From contig OZ007517.1 of the NCBI GenBank assembly GCA_963931865.1, forward strand, positions 3,352,164 through 3,416,163: a DNA stretch of 64,000 bases, given 5' to 3'. This stretch comes from Axinella damicornis. Lineage: Eukaryota; Porifera; Demospongiae; Axinellida; Axinellidae. Below are positions 35,401-45,100 of this stretch, in pieces. Position 1 is the first letter of the stretch. Each line of letters opens with the position of its first letter. The translations under genes were made by a program, and so were the position numbers. Below the pieces are notes generated by a model, which saw only the letters and a program-made list of their open reading frames with translations, did no database searches and had not been told where the DNA came from.

Positions 35401-35845
35401 CATTTGACCGCGCGCACATTTTGCCCTTGACCCGATAATATATGGAAGAATAAGAATGCGTAGCAACTCCACCCCTTCTTTAGTATACAGGGACAAGATG
35501 CGCCAATAAGCCCGGTAGCAGCTGTGACTACCGCAAATATGCGTGGGAGTGTCACCCCCTTGGTTAATTGCATTATGGGTCTACAGGAAAGAGACTAAAC
35601 GTAGTACACTGCTTCTCCAGAACAGATGTGTAGTAGTAAATGTGGCTATAAAATACCTGAGGGGGCCTAATAATTACCATGAAACCCTCAGAGCTATATA
35701 TTCCCCAATGATGAAAACTTGAGCCAACCTGATGCAGGTATTGCAAACAACCTTCGACGTTGGAAACGCCTGGTGTGCAAAATTCATTCTCAAGCAAACC
35801 ACTGTCTTCACTCCGGTCGGATACAGTCGAGGGGGAATCCGCCAT
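17843..35845 (-). CDS. ssx2ip: SSX2IP/ADIP-like centrosomal coiled-coil protein (16 exons)
   Basis: Exons on minus: 35845-35729 (ATG; MADSPSTVSDRSEDSGLLEN), 35304-35165, 34745-34688, 34396-34286, 33500-33396, 32352-32252, 29642-29588, 28565-28458, 27668-27578, 23080-22982, 21210-21113, 20833-20783, 20307-20179, 19362-19281, 18558-18425 (GC donor), 17935-17843 (stop TGA). They total 1572 bp, 523 aa, and every phase closes. The order of recognisable blocks follows vertebrate SSX2IP: NVEGCLQYLHQELQTIGLPS near the N-terminus, RADGKRKTW in the middle, DEEMYRVIVSNYEERQK, ENASL...QKELISLLN, FKEQQQTFEGERQKYLDAA, and FEDEKAAFLREQFL near the C-terminus. Heptad-like Glu/Lys/Leu-rich exons predict long coiled coils; no signal peptide or membrane segment. 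In animals this family acts at centriolar satellites, microtubule anchoring and actin/afadin-linked junctions. Introns are unusually long for this window (up to about 4.5 kb) because of inserted repeats. Somewhat shorter than the human protein (about 614 aa). High confidence in family, inferred in function. Confidence 0.88.
19619..20152. mobile_element. TIR element with 'gcggctattattcgagg' subterminal repeats
   Basis: Left end accgtatttctgcgatcaaa and right end ggcgtttgatggcggaaata are imperfect inverted repeats. Inside each end the phrase ggctactattcgagggcggc or its variant recurs. The roughly 145-codon open frame inside (19713-20147) has no recognisable domain. It is placed in an intron of the SSX2IP-like gene. 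Confidence 0.65.
20374..20410 (+). repeat. Uninterrupted run of 37 guanines
   Basis: A homopolymer of 37 G directly after acat and before agagat, about 65 bp downstream (plus sense) of the 20179-20307 exon, in an intron of the SSX2IP-like gene. Its length is likely imprecise in the assembly. On the transcribed (minus) RNA it is poly-C. Confidence 0.98.
21371..22720. repeat. Four tandem copies (plus a fragment) of a hairpin repeat
   Basis: Copies at about 21519-21780, 21866-22110, 22130-22370 and 22450-22720, with a fragment at 21371-21425. Each begins with gctgggatttgcatcattg and agcatgaaaagagctttcaa and ends with their inverted counterpart (atttgaatgctccattcatg, caaatcccagcctcgtatct), so each unit has ~60-bp inverted ends. 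It lies in one intron of the SSX2IP-like gene. The shared internal phrase is gattttgggtcaaaatgtaa. Confidence 0.85.
23573..23959 (+). pseudogene. Ty3/gypsy-like gag fragment
   Basis: The frame reads ...QAYPLLSNLLAPVKP then ...SVSEFMTVLRKMADKCEFRG and RDRLVADFG, the pattern of the retrotransposon gag region found in K02A2.6-type gypsy elements. It lacks the following zinc knuckle, protease and reverse transcriptase. A matching integrase fragment lies at 25790-26410 with unrelated sequence between. It is in an intron of the SSX2IP-like gene, opposite strand. No long terminal repeats were found by eye. Confidence 0.7.
23965..25360 (+). pseudogene. Decayed DUF3987-like (primase-helicase-like) reading frame nested between gypsy fragments
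   Basis: Successive frames read VEFIFFPLLSIIASCIGMNG, CIDHFSLEELHNVMSRN, LGMFDKMSTLYSQLDLFKHS, SVMDRKTLITLNGG, FNISGFIQPTFVERML, DGFNDRQLFCFPPQRDV, then SSYVRAASCILDYLCDQ and a C-terminal ORF (24707-25360). The frame changes near 24225, 24610-24715 and 24850, so it is broken. From memory the pattern fits DUF3987-type proteins that occur in many copies in sponge and cnidarian genomes; this identification is tentative. The stretch that would hold the nucleotide-binding segment, between INETWLKKP and the LQDMWRD region, looks deleted. Confidence 0.45.
25790..26410 (+). pseudogene. Ty3/gypsy-like integrase fragment
   Basis: In changing frames: TKLRQLVLAELHMGHPGIVR (zinc-binding His pair), WWP, a C-x2-C pair (QSCTACQ), then HVDHAWHVEGVMYLVTVLVI, FAHYGLPKQLLSDKWPQF, and YHPATNGAADRAVQTFTNV. 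These are the HHCC zinc domain and the D-D-E catalytic core of a gypsy-type integrase. Stops and frameshifts inactivate it (around 25880, 26000 and 26300). Confidence 0.8.
26411..27577. other. Tail of the gypsy fragment and a TIR element
   Basis: After the integrase, in-frame patches (RFYDWISACLSVL, VIAQQEQQKRYS) look like decayed integrase C-terminus. The ORF 26742-26969 is low-similarity tail. At 27226-27503 is a separate MITE (own entry). No exon of the host gene lies here. Confidence 0.5.
27226..27503. mobile_element. MITE with TAGTCGCGCGTTATTAGGCGC inverted ends
   Basis: Left tagtcgcgcgttattaggcg and right cgcctaataacgcgcaacta are inverted. Internally aggcgcatctcacttatagg and its near copy aggcgcatctcgcttaaagg form a second repeat layer. 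It is 0.28 kb and non-coding, in an intron of the SSX2IP-like gene. The motif gttaggcgcaggtt is also part of the TIR of the 37096-39466 element, so the two families may be related. Confidence 0.75.
28615..29243. mobile_element. Non-autonomous element with CACTCCTGGTA ends (copy 1 of 3)
   Basis: Left cactcctggta with aaaaattgtgccgcgtaa; right taccaggagtg then gttgcccctcg. Copy 2 is at 38154-38650 (same orientation) and copy 3 at 41148-41655 (inverted). Shared interior: tggagatatgagcgcttttg, cattgctcgagcgctcc, cactgacgcttgcat. The terminal motif is inverted, suggesting a DNA-type element. No complete transposase is visible. Confidence 0.8.
29664..30475 (+). repeat. 0.8-kb purine-only (GGGGGA)n tract
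   Basis: Almost pure purine on the plus strand: gggggagggggagggggaga units interspersed with gaagaggacggggaggggga units. The open frames in all plus frames and the Ser/Pro-rich minus frame are products of composition. It starts right beside the 29588-29642 exon of the SSX2IP-like gene and lies in the upstream intron, so the transcript strand is C/T-rich. G4 and triplex (H-DNA) formation is expected from composition. Confidence 0.97.
32839..33050. mobile_element. Long foldback element (TAGCCTCGTTCCCAGG family)
   Basis: About 85-bp arms: tagcctcgttcccaggccca at left, tgggcctgggaacgaggcta at right, with inner arms tggtgacacttggcaaaatt / aattttgccaagtgtcacca. The flanks (ggtggtgcactgg left; gggttcgaatcccacc at 33091-33107 right) resemble the two halves of a tRNA-derived promoter, as if it had landed inside a SINE. 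Confidence 0.85.
33548..33647 (+). repeat. Short G/A-rich purine tract
   Basis: About 100 bp of ggggaggggg-type sequence, with the same character as the large tract at 29664-30475. It starts about 45 bp from the acceptor side of the 33396-33500 exon, so on the transcribed strand it supplies a very strong pyrimidine tract near the acceptor. Confidence 0.9.
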
Positions 35846-36064
35846 GACTCCGAAACAAGAAAACAGGATCGAATTGACGCACGCCATGCTATGCGGCCAA
35901 TGACGGCCGGCGCTAGCCTCATTCCCGATCCCGGCATGCGATGATGAAACGGAGCGGGGCGGGGCCTGGGATCTAGTATACTGGTAGTGGGTGTGGCGAG
36001 AGGCTGGCCTACATGCATAGATAATTATGCTCTATTAGCTATGCTACATGTAGTAGGAGGTATG

Positions 36065-36340
36065 TTCCGATTCCAAAAATGGATGATTTTAGACCATCTA
36101 TAATCATCCAAAATTGGATGATTATTGCAGACCATGCAAAAATCATCCAAATTTGGATGATTTTAGCTTCTTGTTCTCTATAGGGAACCAATATGTTCAA
36201 TAATCATCCAATTTCGGATGATTCATGCCATCCATTATTGGATGATTTATTACACTGCATCCATTTTTGGATGATTCATGCCATCCATTATTGGATGATT
36301 TATTACACTGTAATCAAACATCCATTTTTGGATGTAATAT
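36065..36340. repeat. Cluster of aatcatccaa/ttggatgatt palindromes
   Basis: At least eight copies of (t)tggatgatt or its complement, often back to back (catccattattggatgatt twice at about 36229 and 36281). They form nested hairpins over about 275 bp. Non-coding; likely a MITE with amplified subterminal repeats, about 220 bp from the start codon of the SSX2IP-like gene. Confidence 0.8.
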
Positions 36341-36359
36341 TAGTTATTAGTCGCTATGC

Positions 36360-36590
36360 ACAACCATTTTCTGTCCTGGGAGGTACGGTAGTCCGTCCTG
36401 GGGCCAGGGTATTGACCAGTGCCGAATCACTGCATCTTCTTAAAGCAAAAGAAGTACAAATGAAGAAAGGAACTGGAAAGAAAGAGCAACAGAAGCTAGT
36501 GCCTTGAGCATCAACTGCACGACAATTGGTATTAATAATATGTATTGGTGCATGACAAAAGGTGCTGGTGCGCGACAATCGATGTATAAC
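36360..36590 (+). repeat. 240-bp dispersed repeat (copy 1; copy 2 at 38665-38915)
   Basis: Both copies share gtcctgggaggtacggtagt, ccagtgccgaatcactgcat, gaactggaaagaaagagcaa and ggtgctggtgcgcgacaatc, over 90% alike by eye. Both have an open stretch ending ...GTGKKEQQKLVP and stop. The Lys/Gln-rich C-terminal peptide resembles tails of transposase-derived proteins, but that is only an impression. Confidence 0.75.
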
Positions 36591-37095
36591 CGACTCCACT
36601 GGATTGGTGCTTCTGATGCATGGCTCCAAATCTTCTTTTCTCACACCCATGAATTATTATGATGTTGCACTCCATGGTGACATAGAAATCAGTCTAAAAT
36701 GTGGCTTTGAGCTAGCCTCGTTGCCAGGCCTGCGCGCCGCTTTCGGTTGCATGAAAGAACTTACTGCAAGCAACGAAAAGCTGGGCGGGGCTTGGGAATG
36801 AGGCTAGTTTTGAGCCTAGAGTTACTCTAGGGGGGATTTTAATTTTAAGCGGGATTTTAAGCGAGCAGAACCTAAGGGTCAATTTTACACCAGCACAACC
36901 TTCATGTGCTCTAGGAGGAATTTTATGATTTTATGTGCTACCATAGAGTCACGTGTTATTATCTTCACAGGAGGAAAATATCACCTAATAATGAATGACA
37001 TTCCACAAATAGTGCGATTCATTTGGATCTATAGCACTTCCACTCCATAGGATCGAAACATTTTCTGGATTCAGTGCTTAACAAAGAGTAGCTTG

Positions 37096-39466
37096 GGATG
37101 ATAATCAAACCTGCGCCTAACAGTGAATATGCGCTTACAAGTGAGCTGCACTTAATTAACACTCTTTTGGATGTAGCCGGTTATAACTGGTATCAGACTT
37201 TCATCTTGTGATGCCACGTCCAGCTATGTCCTTGGGAGTTAGGTTCAGTGCCATGCCATGCTCAATCATATTCTCATGTGTCCGCAGTGTCCCTGGTGTT
37301 TGTAGTGTCCTTGGTTTCTGTGATGTCCTTGGTGTTCTGTATAGCAGGTGTCTGTTCAGAACCTCATTAATTGCTAATTTTGTGTAAGTAGAAAATTCAA
37401 GAATCCAAGAATCTAATATTTACTGTCTAGGAATTTTCCAACATATTATATTACATGCCTGCAATCACACAGTCCAATGTCTATACCGTAGAGTATACAT
37501 ATCAAGCGCCCACCCCCCTCTTCACGTGAAGGTTACTGCACAGGGTTCAAGAGCAGTGTAGTAAGGGCCCACCCATCACAAAAGTCTTGAGCAGCATTTC
37601 TAACTTAGCTTAACCTTTGGGTAAGGTTGTGCATTCAAAAAGGCTGATTTACAGTGAAGTATGAACTGCGGCGTGCTTTCTCTGCCGAGCGTTTCTTCTC
37701 AAGGACTTCACGAAGACACGTCCTTACATGAAAAATATTCGTAGCCGGTCACTGATATTCACAGCTTACTGCAGCTCTTGTTGTTTATACAGTGCTGAAT
37801 GGGTGGGCGGATACTACATGCTGAGTACGTATCTAGAGCCCACCCTGCAGCATTCTAATATCCCCAAACCATGGGTGCTTAATACGTAGCGCCGCCAATA
37901 CTTGCACAGAACCTGTTGTCGCACAGTTGAAAATCTATTGTCGCGCAGTACGTATATGGAGATTTACAGGAAATACGCACGTGTACCGCTGAGCAGCAAC
38001 TGCTGTTGCCTCTGCTTTGGTTGATTGTTGTCGTTTTCAGGTAAGACTGGTGCTTTGCACTGCCTTAATAGGCTTTAAAAATTTATTATAGGCGTTCAAG
38101 TGTTTAAAAAAAAGTTGGTTTTATGTGCCTTTAGTGTTGGAATGACTTGTTACACTCCTGGTATAGGAAAAATTGTGCCGCGTAATGTAATATAATATAA
38201 TATAATGTTTGAGTACTTAGGATTGGCCTACAGAGATTCTGACTACGCCGCCGTGATCGCTATCACGCACTGACCTGAATGATAAAAGTTGGTGCTGAAA
38301 CTCACCTTGGTGGTGGAGATATGAGCGCTTTTGTCTCGCCGTTGGCCGCCATTGCTCGAGCGCTCCATCGACTTCCGGTGGCAGTACCGTTCTTAGGAAA
38401 GGCACACGAATATTCTGACCACACGGCCGTGATCGCTGTCGTTCACTGACGCTTATATACCGAAACTCACCGTGCTGGCTAAGTTTTGAGTGCTGTAATA
38501 ATGTCTTGTCTTCCTTTTGGTCGCCATTGCTCGCGATCGACTGAGCCACGTGGCATGTGCGTTAATTGGAACGAATTACAATAATTAGCTTCGCTACGGC
38601 GAGGCAACCGCGGGGTTGCAACGGCTACCAGGAGTGCGGTTGCCCCTCGTAACAGTTGTTATTAGTACCATTTTCTGTCCTGGGAGGTACGGTAGTCCGT
38701 CCTGGGGCCAGGGTATTGACCAGTGCCGAATCACTGCATCTTCTTTAAAGCAAAAAAGTACAGATGAAGAAGGAACTGGAAAGAAAGAGCAACAGAAGCT
38801 AGTGCCTTGAGCATCAACTGCACAACAATTGGTATAATATGTATTGGTGCACGACAAAAGGTGCTGGTGCGCGACAATCGATGTATAACCGACTCCGCTG
38901 GATTGGTTCTGGGTAAAATGTGTTTCCGTTGGCATTCACTTAGCTAAAGGAACAGTAAAGTTGCAGACGCCTTGGCAATAATGACAGTGAAGCTTTGAAG
39001 TTTGTGCGTATATATGTACTTTTGGCTGACCTGCCACGTTCCAGAGAAGGCTAGATTCCAGGAATCCTTCTTCCCTGTTGGTCCAGTTTTCACTATTAGG
39101 CCGTCTTGCAAATTCCAGAAAGATATTTTGATTTCATTTCAGCATTGGGCAGATTCTATTGAATCAACCAGAATGGAACCTCAAATTCTATGTGCCCCAG
39201 ATCTGGAAGCCTTTTCCACAGGGAGGTTCACGGAATTAACTCACATTAGCTCAGATGGGGAGAGGGTCACTGCAACTTGTGACCACTTCTGTGTCTTCTG
39301 TCCTGTGATGAAGTCCCTGAAACGAGGGACTTGACAACTTTCAGTACATACTGCATTCCTGATTATGATACTTTGGCTTGTGCCCATATATCCACAAGAG
39401 TGTTAATTAAGTGCAGCTCACTTGTAAGCGCATATTCACTGTTAGGCGCAGGTTTGATTATCATCC
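37096..39466. mobile_element. 2.4-kb element with ~75-bp nearly perfect terminal inverted repeats, carrying nested repeats
   Basis: Left arm 37096-37172 (ggatgataatcaaacctgcg ... gagctgcacttaattaacac) is matched by right arm 39390-39466 with at most one or two differences. Inside lie a CACTCCTGGTA element (38154-38650), a copy of the 240-bp repeat (38665-38915) and a 110-codon open frame (39002-39334: ...FTIRPSCKFQKDILISFQHW ... CDHFCVFC) that weakly recalls a ZU5-type domain. No transposase was recognised. Confidence 0.75.
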
Positions 39467-39488
39467 AATCAGATCGTAGAACAAGTAA

Positions 39489-40428
39489 ATGACGTATACG
39501 AAGTCTCTGTTCTGCCTGCTTAAAAAGGCTTCGAAACTACAATACCCTAACCCGTTACTGCTCAGCCATCTATTCGATGCTCTTGTACGACCAGTCCTGG
39601 AATACGGTAGTGAGACTTGGGGCTACATAAAGGCAGAAGAGATAGAAAAAGTGCACCGCAAATTTATAAAGTTTGCGCTAGGTCTACCAAGTTCAGCAGC
39701 AAATCTCGCAGTTTATGGAGAAATAGGCAGAACACCACTAGACGTTAGACGAAATGTGCTAATGGTTAAGTACTGGTTGAGACTGGCAACAGATTTCTCC
39801 TTACCTCAGTGAAGCCTACCTGGAATCGCTCAGTGATTCTCCTTGGGCAGTACACATCAAAAAGGTGTTAGAGAGGGCAGGATTCGCTGAAATCTGGCTA
39901 AATCCTCAGATAGTGGATCAGCGTGCAGTCATCAATAACCTCCAACAAAGACTTCAAGATCAGTACACACAGTCATGGCAAAGTGAGCTAAGCAACACAA
40001 CAGGGAAACTAAGACTGTACAAGTTATTTAAACGAAACCTAGCGCCTGAAGCCTATCTAACCTTACCTTCGTATCTCAGAATACCAATATGCAAATTAAG
40101 AGCGAGTGCACATGCCTTGAGAATAGAAACAGGTCGGTACGCAATGCCCTCACCAATACCCGCGGACCAAAGAACATGCTGGGTCTGCAACAACACAGAA
40201 ATCGAAGATGAACCACACTTCATGTTCTCTTGTAAACTGTGTGAGGAATTACCGGAACGCTCGTCACTATTAAAATATTGTTGTACATTGAATCACTCTT
40301 TTCTCCATCTCAGTACTTTAGACAAGTTTTTATATGTGTGGTCAGTGAACGATAAGAAGTTACTCCATTTGTTAGGTTCGTTTATATACAAGGCTTTCAA
40401 GCACAGGTCTGCTCAATTTCAAGGTTAA
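39489..40428 (+). pseudogene. 5'-truncated non-LTR retrotransposon (C-terminal part of the RT polyprotein)
   Basis: Frame 1 reads LFDALVRPVLEYGSETWG, EKVHRKFIKFALGLPSSAAN, AVYGEIGRTPLDVRR; after a frameshift near 39790 frame 2 reads KVLERAGFAEIWLNPQ, then ends in a Cys-rich CWVCNNTEIEDEPHFMFSCK. This is the thumb/tail region of LINE reverse transcriptases, with the CCHC-like C-terminal motif (C-x2-C ... H-x4-C). The catalytic RT core is absent, as is usual for 5'-truncated insertions. Confidence 0.8.
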
Positions 40429-40484
40429 ACCGCAGCCCACCCTCAACTCATCACATTCATGTACACACTTATACTGTGACTATG

Positions 40485-41104
40485 GTCTCGCGTGGCCCAG
40501 ACCCTTCCCGCGGCGATTAGTGGGCGGGGCGGGAGGAGGGGAGGAAGGAAGAAGGGTCTGGTGACTCTGAACAAGATGCCGTTGCAAAATGGAATGTAAT
40601 TATTGAAATAATCTTCCGTAAATGTAATATTGCACGTGACTTACTCAAGTATACTATACTAGTAGTTAATCGAGCACACAGCTAGAGCCATGGCTATCAA
40701 GGAAGAGCGCTGTACCGTCTGCCTCAAAGACTTGCCGAAGAGTAGTATGTGAAGGAGACTTAACAGTGAGACATTCCAGAACCCGTGTGGAGACTCACGG
40801 AGACGTCCGTATCGCACGCAAATTATCTTCGCTTTGTTTGGACATCAACTGCGTGTAGCCTAGCTATGAAGCTGCTAAGGAGGCAGTCTTGAATCTTCTC
40901 ATCTCGGCCATGTCAAAATCTAGTCACGCGCTCAAAGCGGAAATCGTGCCACAAATTACAGGCTGCTTCAATCTGATTGGCTCTACCCACATTCCGGCAG
41001 AGCCAACAACATCTTGTTCAGAGTCACCAGACCCTTCTTCCTTCCTCCCCTCCTCCCGCCCCGCCCACTAATCGCCGCGGGAAGGGTCTGGGCCACGCGA
41101 GACT
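40485..41104. mobile_element. 0.6-kb element with ~94-bp terminal inverted repeats and gene-like cargo
   Basis: Arms 40485-40578 and 41010-41104 are almost identical inverted copies (gtctcgcgtggcccagaccc ... gactctgaacaagatg). The interior contains a short frame starting at about 40690, MAIKEERCTVCLKDLPKSSM, followed in other frames by FALFGHQLRVA and ISAMSKSSHALKAEIV; the C-x2-C start suggests a fragment of a zinc-binding protein. The flanks actat / actac may be a target duplication. Confidence 0.75.
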
Positions 41105-42181
41105 ACTGTGACTAATGGGCCTTCTGGCCTTTACTGTCAATATTATTACGAGGGGCAACCGCACTCCTGGTAGCGCCGTTGCAACGCCGGCTGCGACTCG
41201 CCGTAGCGCAAGCTTATCGCAGTTAGTTCCAATTAACGCACATGACACGTGGCAACCACGCTCAGTCGATCGCTAGCAATGGCGACCAAAAGTAAGACAC
41301 GAAGTTATTACAGCACTTACAACTTTGCCAGCATAGTGAGATTTTGCATGTAAGCGTCAGTGAACGACAGCGATTACGGCTGTGTGGTCAGAATGTTTGT
41401 GGGGCCTTCGTAAGACTGTGCTGGCAACCAACGTCGAAGAGAGCGATCGAGCAATGGCGGCCGACGGCACGACAAAAGCGCTTGTATCTCCACCACCAAG
41501 GTGAGTTTCAGCACAAGTATTATGCATTTGTCTAACTGCATGATAGGGATCACGACGGTGTAGTCAGAATCTCTGTAGACCTTTCCTGCGTGCTGTGAGG
41601 TTTGATTAGGTTATTTATTTATTTACGCGGCACAATTTTTCCTATACCAGGAGTGTAATAATTATTGATGCCGGAAGTACAGATTCGCCAGCGTGCAATA
41701 ACAAAGGTGTTGTCAAACTTCTGGATTTCAGCATGTTTATAATACTGCCAGCGCTACTCTCCAATTTCAACAGCATCTCTATGGTCTGGAAGCACGCCTT
41801 GGACACGCGGTCAGAAGGTAGAATCTCTGCTTTGCTGCATCCAACACTGACACAGCTCGCTGATCCCAGCATCCACACTGATGGTGAAGTGCCTAGATGC
41901 CGACGATTGCGCGAGTTACTCGCAACGCTGCTGCAAACTGAGCCAAGCACAGCGATCGTGTGTCGGTACAGTACTGTACTTGCCGCTAGGTCTTCAAAGG
42001 CGGCTTGACTCTTGATGACCACGTGTGACATTTTGATGTGTCCTGATAATTTCAACAAGTCTCAATTAACGGTAATGAGACCTTAGGAATGTGCACTATA
42101 TCTACCAGACCCGCGCGCGATACTAAAAGCAATCCGTGCTGGGGTTGGTTGGGTCTGGGACCGAGACTACCTCTGGGTGGA

Positions 42182-45100
42182 ATGTCGACGTCGTGGCTCG
42201 CTCTGACTGCTGTGTTGGTGCTGAGCAGCTGCAGCTGCTGGATGCTAGCTGGAGGACAGACATCATGCTCCCTCTCAGGTGCTAGCTAACGTATAGCTAG
42301 TTGGAAGACATGCATTGCCATAGCAAATGCGCCTTGTAGCTAGCAATTCTGCGTGATCTGTTGAAAATTGCAATTTCTTCTGTTAATGCTTAAGATGCAT
42401 GCAATTGTCCACGAAAGGGTGGAATTGTTAGAGAGTTGTTGAATTTTGCCACCATGCATGCAGCTGCTGGGTTTGCAGAGTCTACTCTTACTGTGAGAGC
42501 TGATGGCTCATTTTATACTGCAACCACATTCACCATCATCCTTGCAGCTAATGACTTTTCATTGCGTAATCTTACTGTGAGTGCTGAGAGGGAGGATGGC
42601 TCAACTCCTGGTGCTAGAGTGACCTGGAGCATGTCAGTACCACCTGGGTGTGTGGCATCTGTCTGGGTGGAGTTCAGAACTAGTAGCAGTGGGAGTGTAG
42701 CTATAGTGACGCGTGCCAGTACATCAGAGACTGAGGTCCTTCAGACTGGTCTCCGGTGCAGTACAACCTACTACATCAGAGTGGTGGTTACTGGAGTAGC
42801 CTCACTACTACGTAGTACACTGAACAGCAGCCAAGTGCAAGTGCAAGTTCCAGGTAAAATTGCACTAACTACTGCCAGTGGAGGTGAAGTCACTGCAATT
42901 TTGTGGGTTATGAATCCGACTGGTAGCTAATTATTACACCCCTGGTAGTAAATAATTCTGTAATAGCATACTGATTGGTTGAAGAAGTGTAAGCAGAGAT
43001 AAATAGTTGTTAGCAACGGCATTAAATTATAGACTTCACTGACATGAAACACGAAGACAACAAGGTTGAGGAGGCTATGGCACAGTGTTTAATATGTGGC
43101 TTGAAACATCTTGTCTACAACTTCAGCTGGTGGTTGCAATCAGAGTCTAGCTGTTTAGCTACCATGAGTGTTGTCTCATGGGCCAGCCGTATTTCATTTG
43201 ATGAGCAGAGAACATAACCATGCATGTCTGGACACTATGACAAGCTTCCCATGCCACAAAAGACATTCGTTAAACGTTTGACAGACTGTTGTGACAGAAG
43301 GTGTCTCCAGAGCTAGAGCAAACCCACTTGGTACACACAAGCCACTTGGTACACAGAGCTAGAGCAAGCCCACTTGGTACATGTGTCATCTCGCGAGTGT
43401 ATCTAGGTGCTGTCTCTGATGGTATATCAGGAGGTTCACCATAGTCTGCTGTGCTTGTTTAGTGTGGATGGAGAAGCTGCAGGAGCTTATAGAGCCTTGG
43501 CAGTGTTGCCATCATTGAACGGGAGCCCATGGACTTACATGTGATATGCATGCAGCCAATATGCAGGATGTCATGTGCCTGATGTGAATGAACCAATCAG
43601 GTCAAATTGAACTTCCTACATTCCTGCATCTGGCATGGAAAACTGTCTCTACTGTCCATTGTATATTTCCTTCTCCGAAATATAGAAAATTGTGGTTGGC
43701 TCTCAAGACTGAACTTATAATGGTGTTACGCCATTTCACAGATATACCATATCCTGTCAATGTAAGAGCTGAAGCCACTGCAGACAACACAAGTATCAGA
43801 GTGTCGTGGGAGTGGTCACGTCAGGGTCTGCTCATTTGTCTTGACAGTGTTAGAGTTGACTACCAACCTGACAGAGGCTCTCTGATGATGTACACAGTGG
43901 ACAGTGCAACAGCAACCAGAGCCATTTTGTCCAACCTCCCGTGCAACACACAGTACACCGTCAGTGTTTATGCCACGGGTGGTAGGACTGGTAAAAGGAC
44001 TGTCGACAAAATGGTGTCTCTACCAGCAAGAGGTATTGTAGTACTTCAATTATTTTAGCCACAATATTAATCATACCATATAATATTAGCTATACTTTGT
44101 ATTTTATCCCTCCAGCCCCTCCCACTCCCACTGAGGTCACTGTTCAGGTCATGGATGCTTCTAGTGTCAGGGTAGCATGGCAGTGGACGAGTTCAGGCCC
44201 AGCTCCCAACTGCTTCAACACCACCCGTGTGACCTACCATCCTGAGGTAGGTGGTGAGTCCTCCCTGCAGCTCAGGGACCCAGCAGCAACTGAGACCATC
44301 CTCACTGGCCTCCAGTGCAACATATGCTACACCATCACTGTGGTGGCCACTGCTGGAGAGTACAGGAGAGAAAGTGCAGCAATGACAATGCTACAAGGTA
44401 TGATTACAGTATGCATTGCACACTAGCAGTGTTTAATAGTAGCTAGTATTCTATCACTGCAGGTCCACAGAATCTCTCAGCAGCTGTGCTGTCTCCTACC
44501 TCAGTGTATTTGACATGGGTGGCTCCCTGTGACACACAGCAATACCATATACACTACAGGGGAACATGTGGGACCTATGTTGATGAGGACAGTTTGGATA
44601 CCAGTCGTACTGAGCACAAATTTGATGATCTCCAAGAAGGCATCAACTACACTTTCACTGTCAACCAGACTGGGTTTGGAAAAGGTAGAGTGCTCTCTAC
44701 TGGTCCAGTGTATGCAAAGACCTTCACAGCAGGTATGTACATATGCAATGATTGTGCTGGCTAACTTGCATGTGGTAATTACCCATATCATTCAACGTGC
44801 ACCCATTTTTCTCACTCAGTCCCCTCAGGAGCTCCACAATCGCTGGAGGCTACATTTGTACAATCCACTGAAGTATCCCTAAACTGGAGAGAAGTCCCTT
44901 GTGTTGAACAAAATGGACCAATCACTGGCTATGCTGTGTGGTACTATGCAACCTGTCCTGACAGAGATGTGCAGCAGATCAAGTCAGTAGTGACAACAGG
45001 AAGCATCATTGATGGTCTTACTCCAAACACTGAGTATGCTTTCCAAGTGGCAGCAGTGAACACCAACGGAACGGGCCCATTCAGTGAAGCCATCATGAGA

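Larger units (their letters stand above)
35846..42181. other. 6.3-kb transposon-rich spacer between divergent SSX2IP-like and phosphatase genes
   Basis: The SSX2IP-like gene starts leftward at 35845 and the phosphatase rightward at 42182. Almost everything between is repeat: a ggatgatt/aatcatcc palindrome cluster (36065-36340), a 240-bp duplicated segment (36360-36590 and 38665-38915), a foldback element, a 2.4-kb TIR element, a LINE fragment, a 0.6-kb TIR element and a CACTCCTGGTA element. No host exon was found; at about 42008-42180 sequence near the phosphatase ATG may be promoter/5' UTR. Confidence 0.7.
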
